DNA from: Dentipellis sp. KUC8613
Taxonomy: Eukaryota > Basidiomycota > Agaricomycetes > Russulales > Hericiaceae
Direction: 5' to 3'
Length of the DNA: 64,000 bases
NCBI GenBank assembly: GCA_002286715.1
Contig: NSJX01000004.1
Span: forward strand, 756,253-820,252
Shown: positions 45,501 to 58,080 of the stretch, one piece after another
Layout: every line of letters begins with the position of its first letter
Numbering within the stretch: the first letter of the stretch is position 1
The notes under the pieces: model-generated
What the model saw: only the letters and a program-made list of their open reading frames with translations
What the model was told of the DNA's origin: nothing
Database searches by the model: none
Made by a program: the position numbers and the translations under genes

Positions 45501-47679
45501 CTCTCCATTCGCGAGACAGTACAGCATCTTTTCTTCTTCCGCATCATCCTTTTCGGCGGGCACTTTCAGCTCGCTCGCCGCGAGGATATCATACCGGAAC
45601 CTCAAGGCCGCTGCGCTAAGCACTTGACGTGCCCATACATGTTCTACCAGTGTCGTTTCCCTGTCGGATAATAACTGCAGCGCAAGATCTATAGCACTCT
45701 TGACAAAGCCGTTCAAAGTGGCGGCTATCGCCTCTCGTATCTGTTGTTGAACCAACTCAGTGACTGTGCGGACAGGGAGAGCCACAAGGACCGCCGATAC
45801 AAATTTAGCCGTGAGAGAGAATGACACCGCCCAGACGTCGGCGTCCACGCGAGGCAAGCTCGAGCTTGCCTGTTCTGACTTGCGCCTTTTCTTGCGTGAG
45901 CCTTTGCCGTCATCAGCTGCCGCAGCCTTCACGGCTTCCGTGTATCCGTCGAACGGACGCTGAAGGGCTTCGAGTAATTCCTGCGTCGCTTCGAGCGCTT
46001 GTCCGGGTGTGAGGTATGCGTGCATAGCGCGAGTAACCTTCTCAAGGTGGGCATAGGACAGCAGCGGCGACGTCGAAGCGATTGAATGCAACCAAAATGC
46101 ATCCGACGTCGACGGCTGCGGGAGTGGGGGTAGAAAAGAGGCGAGGATGCGGGAAACATGGGTAGGTATGGTGCGCGTTCGCGCGTGGTATGTGAGAATG
46201 AGAGCTAGAAACTGCGAGGCCGAGTCGGAGGAAGATGGCATTTTGACACCAAGCTGACCATGATCGGTGACTAATCTCCGTAGTATCCGAGGGATAGACG
46301 GGTCAACCAGATCGTGATCAATCCGGGCTAATGCAGATAGTGCCTCGAAAACAACTGTTCTGTGCGAATCTGCGGCGGGAGAAATATGAGAATCAATTAT
46401 GATAGCGATGAGGGAAATGAGCATCACCGTCCGTAGAGCTCTCTAGCGCCGCGACACAGGCTTCTACAACATGTTTTAAATATCCCTCGGCCTCGACGTG
46501 GTCCGTTGAGAACAGTAATTCGGCCTCGACAACCTCAAGCAAAGCAACCCTTGCTTTCCAAGCAGCATTGTCTTGAATTCGTTCCAGCTTTTCCAGCAAT
46601 GTCTCGCAGAACGCGTAGAATCTCACCGCGGCGTGTCGAGCTTCCACTATAGAACCGTCCGCATGACCAAATACCGCAGACCGCGACCTCTTCACAGACT
46701 GGGAGAAGGAACGGAAGATCCTCGGGAGAGCTCCGACGGTGACCAGTGGATGTGAAAGAGCCGATAATTCGATTGCGTCAGTAAAGTCCTTGGGAAGGGT
46801 GGCATCTGCGAACAGCTTAAGGGCGTCCGTATTGAACAAGATATCGATACCTGCGGCATAGATGTCTGCGTTCAGATTAGCATCGCCGTCAGTGGCACCC
46901 GCAGGCACTATACAATGCAGCCATTTGGTGAAATGGCTCTGGAGGAAACTCTGGTAGAGCTGTGATAAACACGAAGTCAGAACATGCCATCTATCTCGGG
47001 CGCAGATCACGTACCTTTTTCTTGCTCGACGAATTGGAGAAGGCGGTCCTAAATGCGGTCACGACTAAATTCGCAATATTGATAAAGCCTTGAATGGAGG
47101 ACTTCGGAGCAGTGACTAGCGCGCCTAACAAAGCTCCGAAACAGTCGAGCAATGTATCAGGAGTGGCTTTCTGAATAGCAATAGGCCACATATTTGCTAA
47201 TGGGCTGGCCGCCAAGGTATACAGCTCCGACACAAGCGAAGCGTCTTGTTCGGACAGTGTAAGCAGAGATGTCACCACTGGAATAATGGGAGTGCGATTG
47301 AGCAAAGGCGATAGCCAGGCTTTGATGGAGCGCGCGCCAGCCGCATCACTGTCTGCTTCTCCTGAGGGTGAAAGAATGTCGCCCAAGAGTTGCCAGTACC
47401 GCACATCCAGGACTGGGTTCAGTGCACTGCCAGTAACGTTGGAACGAAAACGGACTCAAAGTCAAATAAATGGACTCACCTCTCTCGTCCACGGTCCTTC
47501 AGGAGACGTGTCAATAGAAATTCCACGATGGTCTCTCCCTTGTTTGGGACGCGGAAAGACGCGGTGTTCCATGCCTGCCTAGCAATCTCGATTTTAGTGG
47601 GGTCTCCGGGCTTGGGAGGGTCGGACGGCGCCTTCAGGGCCCGCACGAAGGTTTGAGACGATTGGAGATAGTTGGCCAT
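42531..47679 (-). CDS. URB2: Urb2/Npa2 ribosome biogenesis factor
   Basis: Urb2 is a large helical-repeat nucleolar protein in early pre-60S particles needed for 27S pre-rRNA processing. The start is MANYLQSSQTFVRALKAPSD. The long body, about 1450 residues in more than ten exons, is alpha-helical with little else recognisable: for example SIKAWLSPLLNRTPIIPVVT, FTDAIELSALSHPLVTVGAL, RTVVFEALSALARIDHDLVD and a basic KGSRKKRRKSEQASSS patch. The C-terminal domain supports the call: NPIFYEGPVELRLKVLAFVN, DLVLNTLPHLCIALRGLIQC, SRALSRLLTTLAAKSVIRTY and LSKHVAYVIQAYVEAMDDPL, ending EYEKQRYVGKG. Exon boundaries in 43-45 kb were not all resolved. It is one gene rather than several, because all frames run in the same direction without a start or terminator gap. 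Confidence 0.82.
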
Positions 47680-47905
47680 TATCTTGGGGGCATTCCTGGG
47701 GGGCCGAGATGGCTGTAGTGGGAGTGCTACACAATATGCAGCGTCCCGGAGGAGCACTATGACAAGTCGCACTCGCGCTCAAAATCTGGAGATCTGCGAT
47801 TAGCCCTAACCTCATTCCAGCACTTGGGTTATTACCAAGCTCTTGTCCTCGATCCCTTTGGGCGCTCTCACTGGCGTATTCTGGCTGCGCTACTAACGCA
47901 TACAC

Positions 47906-49576
47906 ATGAGTTCACAACAGGAGATCGCAGCATGTTCGTCACTCCAGGCTGAGGAATGGGAGGTCGTGGAGGTGCGCTAATGAAGCCCCGGTTATTCGTG
48001 ATGGTCCTGATTTGTGCCTTAGGCTATATATCCCGACTGCGTCTCGAGTGATATTTCCAAGGGTATTAGGAAACTTGAGATTCCAGTCGAGCTCGGCGAT
48101 TCAAAACCAGTCATTATCATGGAGAACAGTGCAACTGCAGCAGGCTTCCAGACTGAGGATGTATCTGCCCGAAGAGAAACACGACCTCTATCGTTATCCT
48201 CTCTCCCACCAATATTGCTCGATCTACTTCTACCCCCAGCATATCCTCTGTCGTCGGCACCAATCATTCTATCAGCGCATGCAACGATATCATGGCTACC
48301 ACGCATCAGCGTGCTACAGCAAAAGCTGATGGAGATGTGGCAACCAGGAGAAGGCGTTCTGTACAATTGGATAGAGTGGATACGAAGTGCGGATTTTTTG
48401 TATTCGCTCGGGCTCGTGACATCAGATTCTGGGCAAGAGATGATAAGGTATGTTACAGGAACTGACAGAGCGTGCATATGCTCATGAAAACAGACTATTC
48501 CATCCAACCCCTCATCTCCTGGCACCAGTGCTAACAAGTCATGACGCAATGTCAAGTTCATCCAAGTTCTCGCAAAATTCGTACGAGTGCACAGTATGCC
48601 TAACGTACCAGAAGGGGGCGCGGTGTCTGAAGCTCCTCTGCGGCCACATCTTCTGCCGAGCCTGCTTGGAGGACGGATGGAAGCTGTACATCGCGGAAGG
48701 AGACGTCACACGCGTCGGCTGTCTAGATCCAACTTGCGTCAAGGAGGGCCGAGAAGCTAACGAAGAAGAGGTAAGGCGGGTAGTGACGGAAGAGGAGGTG
48801 CGGCGATGGAAGTGGTTGCGGGAGAAGAGGTTGCTGGACCAAGGTCAGTGAGACGCACTTGCATTATCCGCATCCGCTGAGCTGGTGCTCGCTCTAGACC
48901 CGACCATAATACACTGTCCCATGGCGCTCTGCCAGGCTCCGGTGCCGAGGCCCTCGACAGCGGGCGAAGTCAACCCGGAGTCGGGATGGGACAGGCTCCG
49001 GACGTGTCAATCGTGCGGGTACTCGTTCTGCGCGTTCTGCAAACGGACATGGTATGTATTGTTGTGTGCACAGCTAGTTTGCCGACGACTGAATTGATCT
49101 GTGAGGCATGGACCCCTTGCGGACTGCCCGATCCCGATCGCGGAAGGTTTCCTATTGGAGTACATAAAGCTGCCGGCGGACTCGGCAGCGCGGAAGGTGT
49201 TCGAGCAGCGGTACGGGGTGCGCAACCTGACGCGGATGGTGGCCAAGTACGAGGAGGAGCGGGCGAACCGGGAATGGTTGGCGAAGAGCACGATGGCGTG
49301 TCCGCAGTGCGATGTGCACGTGGAGAAGTCGACAGGGTGCAACCATGTGAGTATGTGCACGGATCTGGGTGGACTGGATGCTGAGAGAGGGGTGTGCAGA
49401 TGACGTGCGGCAAATGCAAGCAGCACTTCTGCTACATCTGCGGAAAGCGACTGAACGCGAGCAACCCGTACCAGCACTTCTCTACGGCGGGGCAGGGGTG
49501 CTACATGAAGCTGTTCGACCGAGAGGAGGCGGAGGGATGGGAGCCGATGGAGGAGGAGTGGATAGTGGAGGAGTAG
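47906..49576 (+). CDS. ITT1: RNF14/Itt1-type RBR E3 ubiquitin ligase
   Basis: RBR ligases pass ubiquitin through a catalytic Cys in RING2; RNF14 acts on stalled ribosome factors and yeast Itt1 affects translation termination. The start is MSSQQEIAACSSLQAEEWEV. The N-terminal RWD domain includes AIYPDCVSSDISKGI and LLPPAYPLSSAPIILS. RING1: YECTVCLTYQKGARCLKLLC with GHIFCRACLEDGWKLYIAEG. IBR: IHCPMALCQAPVPRPS and CQSCGYSFCAFCKRTWHG. RING2: MACPQCDVHVEKSTGCNH, where the Cys of GCNH should be catalytic, then MTCGKCKQHFCYICGKRL. An intron splits GCNH from MTC. It ends EEWIVEE. All zinc ligands expected for RING1 and RING2 seem present. Confidence 0.88.
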
Positions 49577-49930
49577 ATGACTCAGCTTAGGGGGGCGGGT
49601 GTCGGCTGTCGGGGGCGGGAATTGAGACTCCGCCGGCGGGGAGAGCGAGTTTGTCGGGGCGGCGGGGACGGAAACGCGGGCGTGGATTCACTTTTGCCAA
49701 TTTTTGTTTCGACGGAATACAGATTCAGAATCGAGGATTGCTCCTATATTACACACTCTCTTCAACGCCCCTCCCCCCTCTCCCTCTTTCCCCTCCCTCT
49801 CGTCTCTTTCCTCCTTTTAGCCAAAAGGAACGATAATCGTTTCGATACCACTTCCCCAATACCCGTCTTTGCCTCATACCCCGCCTCCCCGCCACCTGTA
49901 TTCCTATCCTCAGTCTACGATCATCTAACT
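49577..49930. other. Promoter region of KH-domain gene
   Basis: 354 bases, strongly pyrimidine-rich (CTCCC and TTTCC runs) before the start codon, as common in fungal promoters. The frame reading through it is probably not translated. Confidence 0.5.
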
Positions 49931-52900
49931 ATGGATATCTACACCACCGCCTTCACTTACCCCCGCAGGTCTCGCTACGCTCATTCTTCTGCTTCGTCAC
50001 TCGACTTTGCCTCCAACTCCCAGCCCGACGGCTTCGCTCCCAATCCCTTCCAGCACCCTAGCACCAATGGTCATGTCGACGCACATCCTACGCCTTCGCC
50101 CTCCGATGCTGAGGCTGTCCAGAAGCTCGCCATGATGACCATGGCTACCCAGGCCTGTCACGTGTCGTACGCAGTAGCGGACCAGGGGTCGGGCTGGAAC
50201 TTCCTCATCTCTGGTTCATACCAACAAGTGCTTTTCGCTCGAGGCATGATTTTGAAGGACTGTCCCATTCAGGTGAGCTCCTTTCGTCTCCTTTCGTCCG
50301 CTACATCCCCCCTGACCGTCGACCTGCAGAACCGCGCAGCCATCAGGGTGACCCGCTCCGAAGTGCTCGACTTTCCCTCTTCGAAGCCTGTGTTGAAAGC
50401 GGAAGTCCGTCGCCGGCTTGATGACATTGCCTCGCAGACCTTGGCGCACATCGCCGTCGTCAACAGCCCCTTCGCCCTATCTACGAGGACGCCCCCTGAC
50501 GGTATCAGCAGTAGCGCGGGATGGTCTGGACTTGAGACAGAGAGGGTGTGCGAGTTGGTCATCACGGGACAGGGCGACTCGGTGGAAATCGCTCGGGTGC
50601 GGCTGCTAGTGATGCTCGACGAATTGGTGCGTTCCTTAGTGGCTGACCTAATTTATCTGAGTACTAACCCTGTTTGCAGAGTGGACTGCATGCGGAGGTC
50701 TGCGAGATTGATCAGAAGTTGCAAGCCATTGTTGCTGGCCGCAAGCGCCATGTCCTTCAGACCATTCAGGAGGAGACCGCGACGAACATCTATTATCCGT
50801 CTCCTCTGCAAGGTCTCGTAGGACCTGATGTCAGTAGCTTGCCGTCTGGCCCTTCACCCCCAGGAGGTGCCCCTCGTCAGAACAAGAACGCCATATGGAT
50901 CACGGGCGAGTTTTTCGGCGTTCAGCGTGCCAGAGATATGCTGCTCCAGATCTCGATGGGCAAGGTAGCTCTCGCTCTGCTCTGTTTCGTCAAGAGCCCG
51001 CACTGACTACGCGTTTTTCAGAGTAAAGGGATAATTTCCAGGGATACTGCCATCCTCCCTCGCAAGCTTGACTGGATGGTGACCGACCACGCAGAGGATT
51101 TGAAGGCTATCATGAACGATAACGCCACTTTTATCCAATTCCCAGCTATCGGGAGCTCGGTCAGCGTGATCACCGTCTTTGGTGATCACAGAGTGAATAT
51201 TCAACGAACGATTCGGTCCGTCATGCAACTGGTATGTTTTCAGGCGTTATCGGTTTGCTCTTGTCGCTAAGTAAATGCAACAGGCTTGTCAATTCTACGT
51301 CGCGTCTTTCTGGCTTCTCCCAACGCAGTTCAATGTCTTGCTTCCGCCGTCCTCTCTCAATGCGAACCAAGTCGCGTCCATTCTCCAACAAGTCTCGAAC
51401 GCGACTGGCGCAGAGGTGGTATTCAAGAGTATGTGCTTCGAAATGCACGGGCTTGAGCACGAAGTTCGCCATGCCGTGAACATGATCCTGGATTTGGATA
51501 TCGTAAAAGTACATTTCATTTGCTCTTCGTCACCGTATTTCTTCTCAACCAGCTGTCGCTTAGGCTTTCCATCATGAGATTCGTTTCCAGATCGAACTCG
51601 CCAACGAGCACCGGGAGTTTATCAGCGGCAAAAAGAACGGGAAGATCAACAAGATCATGCAGACGGCTAACGCGAAGATCAAGTTCGAGACGTTCAACGA
51701 CCATAATTTCCTCATCGATATCGCCGGTAACGACGCTTCGGTCCTTCAGGCGCTCACGCTTTTGCAAGAAGAGTTGCCCGCGGAGATCTCATTCCACGTG
51801 CCCGAATCTTACCACAAACGTATTATCGGTGTTGGCGGACGAAGCATTCAACGCATCATGAAGAAGTACGGAGTGTATGTCAAGTTCTCAAACGCAGAAG
51901 AATTCGCGGCCCTCGGAGGGTATAACGATAATGAAGACAACGTTGTGGCACGTACGCCCGCCAAGAACGCTATTAATCTCGATAATCTAAAGCAATCCGT
52001 AATGGAGCTCGTGAACCCCAAGGTCCGTTCACCTCTTCGCCGGTTGCCTTATGATACTGACTAGTTTCTCCAGGACAAAGACTATATCAACGAGACCGTT
52101 GTTATTCCTCGCAGATATCATCGCACTCTCCTGGGCGAGAAGTGCATCTTCATCCATGACATCGAGAACAAGACCAACTCTCGCGTCCGGTTCCCTGACA
52201 AGGAGACAGCTTCTGACGTCGTCACCATCTTCGGTCCGGAGAGTCAGATTCAGATCGCAGCAACGATGCTACTCGTGCGTACCATTCTTCATTAATCTAG
52301 GCACCTCGACTCATTAGATCATAGGACCATGTTCCATTCGAAGCCGATATGGCCGTACCTCCTCAGGCTGAGTTGGCTTTGATTTGTTCATCGCCTGAAT
52401 TCAGCGGCTTCGTGGAACGAATCAAGCGAGAGCTACAGGTCGTTATCTCTCCCAACATCAAGACTTCCGGAAACGGTTCCGGCTCGGAGACGCCCTCCGA
52501 GTGTTCGTTCAAGTTCCGCTGTCAGCGCAGCAACAGTGACTTCCTCGTCACTGCGCGCGAGATGCTCGAGCAGTTCTTATTGAACCATAATATCCACGTT
52601 TACCCGTCGCCCACCGTGCATACCCACAAGCGCGGCGACTCCTTCGCCGAAGCATTCCCCCACTTCGACAGCAAAGTTTTGTCGACGATGCCTCGCACAC
52701 GTGGTAAGTTTACTTGTTCTTTTCGCACATGTGTTCCGTTCTCATCAATATGCGCCGTAGGTTCTGCCGACTTGTCACTCTCTCGCACGGAACCTATGAT
52801 CGACCGGAGACTTCGTCTTGCGAACTCTTCGCCTGATGTCAAAGCACTGTTTAACAACTCTCCGTCCTACATCTATCACTTGGATGAGGCGCAGGAGAGT

Positions 52901-53413
52901 CTGGACAGCCAAGCCAGCTACGTGCCGGGGCCTGTGAGCGATTACTGGAATCCTCAGCCCCCAATCGTACGTCACGGACGATTCCTGTCGATGTCCCATG
53001 TTCATGACGACATACCGCAGGGGTCTGGAATGCCCTCGCGCACACGTCATGGTGACGAGAAGCGGGGCTCAGACTCTCTGTTGGAGGCGAAGCTGAACGA
53101 CCAGATCTCCAAGCCTCGCTCCCTGCAGAACCGGGCGCAGTCTCTCGACCTCACGTTCTCCTTGTCCCGCATCTCCGAGGCCGCCTCCAGACATCCCCCT
53201 CCCGACTCGCCGACCAACTCCATGGGAGACACCGGGCCCAGCTCTAGCCCTACCTCCGCCACGGCGCCGCTGTTCCCCAGCGTGTACGGGCCGCCGTCAT
53301 CTGGCCGCCCACCCGCAATGTCCGGCTCGCCCCGCGCACGGAGGGGCAGCCGCATGCTCGATGACGAGTCCGTCGATGAGGTGTCCCGCGTCATCTCCAA
53401 CTTGGGTCTCTAA
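49931..53413 (+). CDS. KH-domain RNA-binding protein (BicC/vigilin-like)
   Basis: A protein of about 1000 residues with several KH-like repeats. The start, MDIYTTAFTYPRRSRYAHSS, is the first ATG after the pyrimidine-rich leader. Repeat-like blocks: NFLISGSYQQVLFARGMILK, ELVITGQGDSVEIARVRLLV, AIWITGEFFGVQRARDMLLQ and KIKFETFNDHNFLIDIAGND. One clear KH core with GxxG is SYHKRIIGVGGRSIQRIMKK. A following divergent KH is ETVVIPRRYHRTLLGEKCIF. The C-terminal third is Ser/Pro-rich and probably disordered (PTNSMGDTGPSSSPTSA), ending VSRVISNLGL. Most early repeats lack a clean GxxG, so RNA contact may rely on few domains. It likely acts in cytoplasmic mRNA control; this is inference from domain type. 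Confidence 0.83.
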
Positions 53414-53810
53414 CGATTTCGATTTTCGGAGCGCGCGCGCGGCCCCCTCTAGACTGTCCGCGAGGGCGTGCGTCTGCAAAACTGTATCAGGAAGGACATT
53501 GAAATGCACTTCGAGTATCTAGTGGCACCACATGTTATATCTCCATCTCATCTCGTCGACATCTGAGTTGCTTCCCCGCATCTGTGCTCTCCTGTGCTAT
53601 CATCTCGTTTTTGTGTCTTCGATTTCACCGTCTTCCCGTCGTCTCAAATTACATGTACCATATCTAAAGAGTTTCCTACGATAGTGGGCTGGCCGTATTT
53701 TTATCTCATTTCACTACTTGCGCTTCCAGTTTCGATCTCGAAGTTAGCTCAGCGTCCAAGCGACATCGCAGTAAAGGTAAAATATAATGTCCGTCCGTCC
53801 TCGTTCGGTC
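53414..53810. other. Intergenic between convergent genes
   Basis: 397 bases with a GCGCGCGCGC run near 53431-53440 and T-rich 3' flank sequence. No gene is seen. Confidence 0.4.
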
Positions 53811-55434
53811 TCAGTTTACAATCCAAGGTACCTCGTACATCACGAAGTCGAAGTACTCCTGATCCAGCAGCGTCTGATACTCTCCAACGAAATCCTCGTT
53901 CTGTCCTGAATTTCCCTTGCCACTGCCAGACGAGCGGGACGCCAGGTACGAGAAATGGCTTTGCAGGAGTGTCAGTATCCGCTTGGTCGATTTCGGTTCG
54001 GGCTGCGAGAGCGAGTGAAATTGTTAACAAGAGATCGTAGCTGCAGTTCGCAAGATCGCGTACTTTGATCACAATGCCAGTGTAATTCGCTGGCAGGCCA
54101 TATCGTAGCACGCTCTCGATGAATAGACGGACAACCTTCAGATGTACCAACAGCTGGAATGCTTCCGAGAAATTCGCTCGTGACATGTTCACAAGCTCCG
54201 TCTGTTGACGGAAAACGTCAGAGAAGCTTTCCTCATAGGGTTCCAGAGCGTACCCAAAGTTCCTTCTCCATGGAGTCGGCCGTCTCGAGGTCATCCTTCT
54301 CCTTTTCGAGTTGGTCTTCGGAGAACTGGTAATCCCGCACAATGTACCTGCGTAGCCGTAAGCCAAGCCAGTTCAAATGCTGATGAATGGGAAATGCTTA
54401 CTTGTTCTCTCTGCACTTCTGCACGAACTCGTCTCGCACTCTGCGGAACACTACGACAGTGAACAGGGTATAATCGTCGTCTGACGCGATAGCACTAGGG
54501 AGATAGTTTGGCCAGTCTGGCCGTTTTATACTGTCAGAGTACTTACAGTGCGGAGCGAGGCACCACCATAGAGGTTAGCCGTTCATATTTCGAATTCCAT
54601 TCCTTTACGGAACTCCTGTATGCATGTTATAGACCTGAAATAAATGAACGATGTTAAGAAAGCTTACTTTGGCACGGCAACGATGAGGGTTTCAAGGTAC
54701 TCCGAGTCCTGGATGAAGTTCTCCTTGGAGATATAATCGGCGAGCGAGCGCACAGACAGGTTACCTCTAAAGCCGTCCGTGAGCATGGTTCCCCCAGGCG
54801 CACTGACATGGTCAGACACAACTTACGTCTTCTTGCGCTTGAGCTGTGTGAGAGAGCCTTTCGCAAGGTTGTAGTTGTTGAGCTTGGTCTTCGTTACAGT
54901 ATCAATCGACGTCATCTTCTATTATGATCCGCCGCGGGATGAGAGGCTAGTAGTTCACAGACCAGACACAAGCATACCTTGTTCAGGACATCAACTATCT
55001 CTCGCAGGCTGCGCTGCGTGCCGTATCTGCCCTCATCCCACTTCCAATCGCGCAGCAAGTAATCGTCGACTGTCCGATCATCGACAAGGATGTGTTGCGA
55101 GAGGCGGCTGGGGTCATTGTTCGTGAGGTTGCGCAAGGTGTCTACGATCTTAGCGACCGTCGCGGTGAAGGATGTGTCTAGCTTCGGCAGCTCCTCTGAA
55201 AGCGAAATCAGGGAGTCAAGGGTACCTGTCTGGGGACGGCGGGGCGATGAGCATGCGGCAGGGCGCGAAGCGAGACTAGATCACCTTGAAGGACGGTAGA
55301 GAAAGCTGGCCGATGCTCGAGCGGGAGAAAGACTTGGACTGCTGCGCAAGTTTCGAAGATAATTCTTGGAGAAGACCCTCTGAGTCGCCATCTTGAGGAA
55401 CAGAGACAAGCCAGGTGCTTTGGTCGGACGGCAT
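53811..55434 (-). CDS. VMA5: V-ATPase subunit C
   Basis: Vma5 is the peripheral-stalk subunit C of the vacuolar proton pump; it leaves the complex during regulated disassembly. The start is [20 protein letters not shown]. Exons follow the family order: [156 protein letters not shown] and [17 protein letters not shown]. It ends [15 protein letters not shown]. The length of about 390 residues is normal. It is head to head with TUM1 across 95 bases, a likely shared promoter. Confidence 0.92.
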
Positions 55435-55529
55435 GGTCGTAACACTGGTCAGCCCCAGAATGGAAAGCAGGCCAACGTCTCGTCCGCGACGCGCCGTGGC
55501 GGCACGCGTCTCCTGAGTTCAAGTTGCTC

Positions 55530-56792
55530 ATGGCCTCCGCCCTCAGACTCCTCTGTCGCTCATTTACAGCATCTTCACAATACAGGCTCATGTCGACAAA
55601 GGCACCGCTCTTGGTCACGCCGCAGGAGCTCTCGCAGCTCGCCAGGTCCACAGACGTAGCTATTCTGGACGCGAGCTGGCACATGCCTAACTCCCCTCGG
55701 AATGCGCAGAACGAGTTCGCTGCCACACGTATCCCCGGTGCTCGGTTCTTCGACCTCGACCAAGTTGCTAGCCCAAATGAACTCGGGCTGAAACATATGA
55801 TGCCGAGCCCACAGATATTCTCCGAGGCTCTCGGTGAGTTGCACGCGTGTGTCATGTAGTACATGCCTGGCAGCATTCCGATACGTCTGTCCAGCGAAAC
55901 TCGGCATTCGGCCGTCGTCACACGTTGTTCTGTATGTCTTTATCTATTTGTGGAAAACTTGCGATCTGAACACTTGTCTCCAGGTATGATTCGCAGGGTA
56001 TATTCTCGTCTCCCCGTGCCTTGTTCACATTCAGAGCCCTCGGCCACGAGAATTCGAGTGTTCTCAACGGTGGCCTGCCGCGCTGGCAGACTGAAGGGCT
56101 GCCCACCGACAGTGGTCCCCTCGCTGACGTGGAGAAAAGCACGTACCCCCTGCCCACCCTGAATGACGATGCAGTTCGAAGTAAGCATCCGCCTCCGTCA
56201 TCGGACGCCGTGTTAGCGATCGCTGACTGTGCGCAGGCTACAGCCAAGTTGTTGACAATTCCGCGCATGATCTGAGTGCGCAACCGATCGCTGAGTTGGT
56301 GCTTGATGCCCGCTCCCGTGGCCGGTGAGCACTCCTCGTTCATGGAGAAATGCACCCGGTGACCGTCCTCTCAGCTACACCGGGGAGGATCCGGAGCCGA
56401 GGCCTGGCCTTTCTTCCGGCCATATCCCCAACTCGTTCTCCCTGCCTTTCAATGTCTTTCTTGCTGCGAACACCGTTCCCAACTCCACGGCAAAATACAC
56501 TACTTTCCTTCCACCTGACGAGCTTCGCAAGGCGCTCGTGGATGCTGTTGGCCCCGAATATGCGCAGCAGATACTTGAAGGCAAGAGGAAGGTGATTTCG
56601 AGTTGTGGGAGCGGCATGACCGCTGGAGTTCTGTGGCTTGGACTCAAGATCATCTCCGAGTCAACAAAAGTGGCAATTTACGATGAGGTGAATGTTATGA
56701 CGTGTGCATCTCAAATTAATGCTAATTCCTTGCAGTCCTGGACTGGCTACGCCTCCAGAGCGGAGAGTAAAATCGACAAGGGTCCTAAGTAG
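55530..56792 (+). CDS. TUM1: Rhodanese / mercaptopyruvate sulfurtransferase
   Basis: A tandem-rhodanese enzyme that moves sulfur, like yeast Tum1, which feeds tRNA thiolation through the Urm1 pathway. The start, MASALRLLCRSFTASSQYRL, looks like a mitochondrial targeting sequence; MSTKAPLLVTPQ further on would give a cytosolic form. The first rhodanese domain includes DVAILDASWHMPNSPRNAQN, IPGARFFDLDQVA, KLGIRPSSHVVL and YDSQGIFSSPRALFTFRALG. The second includes VLDARSRGR, GHIPNSFSLPFNVFLA and the active-site loop VISSCGSGMTAGVLWLG with catalytic Cys. CGSGMTA is the mercaptopyruvate-sulfurtransferase type loop. It ends SKIDKGPK. The first rhodanese repeat lacks Cys at the active loop, as usual. 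Confidence 0.92.
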
Positions 56793-57514
56793 GTTCTGGC
56801 AGGTGAACATCGACACATGTCTTCATCTATATGCAATCCTTCGCGAGAACTAGAAGATCTAGATTCGATACACGTGTGTCCGCTTCCCCTTGGGTCAGTG
56901 TAGACGATACACCAATGGTCAGGAAGTTTGGTCCTTGGGACGGAGTCAGAGTGCGTTCGGTTTCATCAATAGATGCGTGTCGTTACTCGGGCGGTCGACC
57001 TGAAGTTGGATAGGACGTACGCCGAATCGTGACGGGGCGCTCCCTCGGCGCAATGCACCTGATTTGGCGTTGCCACGGAGTGCACGGGTACGCCATTCCG
57101 TTCGTGAGTCAACCTCGTCTTCATCATTCAGCATGTTGCATGTTTTGCGTTACCCACATACAACTCTTGACCGATTTCTATTGACGTGCACGCAGAGATC
57201 CCCGAAGCTGCCAGCCGTCACATGTGATACTCTGTTTGTCCCACGAACTCTCTTAGGGTTATGTGGCCACCACACCGCAGTACTTGTGCTTCTGAAACCG
57301 AGGATGGGATTGGTGAGATTTATACGTATTATAAATAAGGGTTAGATCTGAACTAAGGTAATGCAAATGCGAGTGCGAGGCCGATCGGTAGGAGTACATG
57401 AGTAACACGATGCTGATGAAGCGGTATACAGGACTGAGTCTAATGCATATGAGTGGTGCTAGGATACAATGGGATATCGAGAACAAATACTGGAAGCTCA
57501 GGGATGCCTCAAGG
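56793..57514. other. Intergenic between convergent genes
   Basis: 722 bases without a convincing coding frame, repeat or RNA gene. It should include the 3' flanks of TUM1 and of the next minus-strand gene. Confidence 0.4.
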
Positions 57515-58080
57515 CTAGAGCGCTCTGGAGGTAGTCTCCCTCATTTCATCGAGGACGCCCATGAAGGGAGGCTCATATGCCCGAAGCGGCTTCCCTGCTA
57601 AGCATGCTGGTCGCGCGATGTAGCGCACTTCGACCCGATGTTTCTTCCCCTTGCGCAGAAGGGTGACTTGCCACCTGAAACGCCGATGAGCACAAAGACG
57701 AGGAAGGACAAACCGGTGGGACTTACCCCTCGCTCCACAAGGCATTGTAGCCCTTTGTCCGCACCTCCTCCTGCAGCTGCCTCTGTGCGAAGAGGAGCGC
57801 ATTGTGGAAGTCCTTCGCCTGTCTGACGTCGAAGACGTAGGTGCGGACAATATCCGTTTCATGGATATACACAATGTCTAAATCTGCAACAACAACGCGC
57901 ACACATGATGAGCTCGCTATATACAGACCCACACACCACGACGCCTCGCGGGAAAAACGCGTACACACCGTCTTCGTGGCTGCATATTGACACCGGTTCG
58001 ACATTCTTGCTGTCGACGACCTCCCAGGGGCGTTCGTGCCTGCGCGAGACGAACAGCGATATTGCATTCACGATATGCAT
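57515..58080 (-). CDS. Unrecognised small conserved-looking protein
   Basis: Three exons are proposed. Exon 1, MHIVNAISLFVSRRHERPWE, then DSKNVEPVSICSHEDGVYAF and FPRGVVV. Exon 2, LDIVYIHETDIVRTYVFDVR, QAKDFHNALLFAQRQLQEEV and RTKGYNALWSEG. Exon 3, WQVTLLRKGKKHRVEVRYIA, GKPLRAYEPPFMGVLDEM and RETTSRAL. About 150 residues, mixed alpha/beta, with no signal peptide or membrane segment. I think similar proteins occur in other mushrooms but cannot name a function. Splicing with a T|GTGGGT donor gives the right phase. The ATG at 58080 is the first in frame. Confidence 0.6.
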
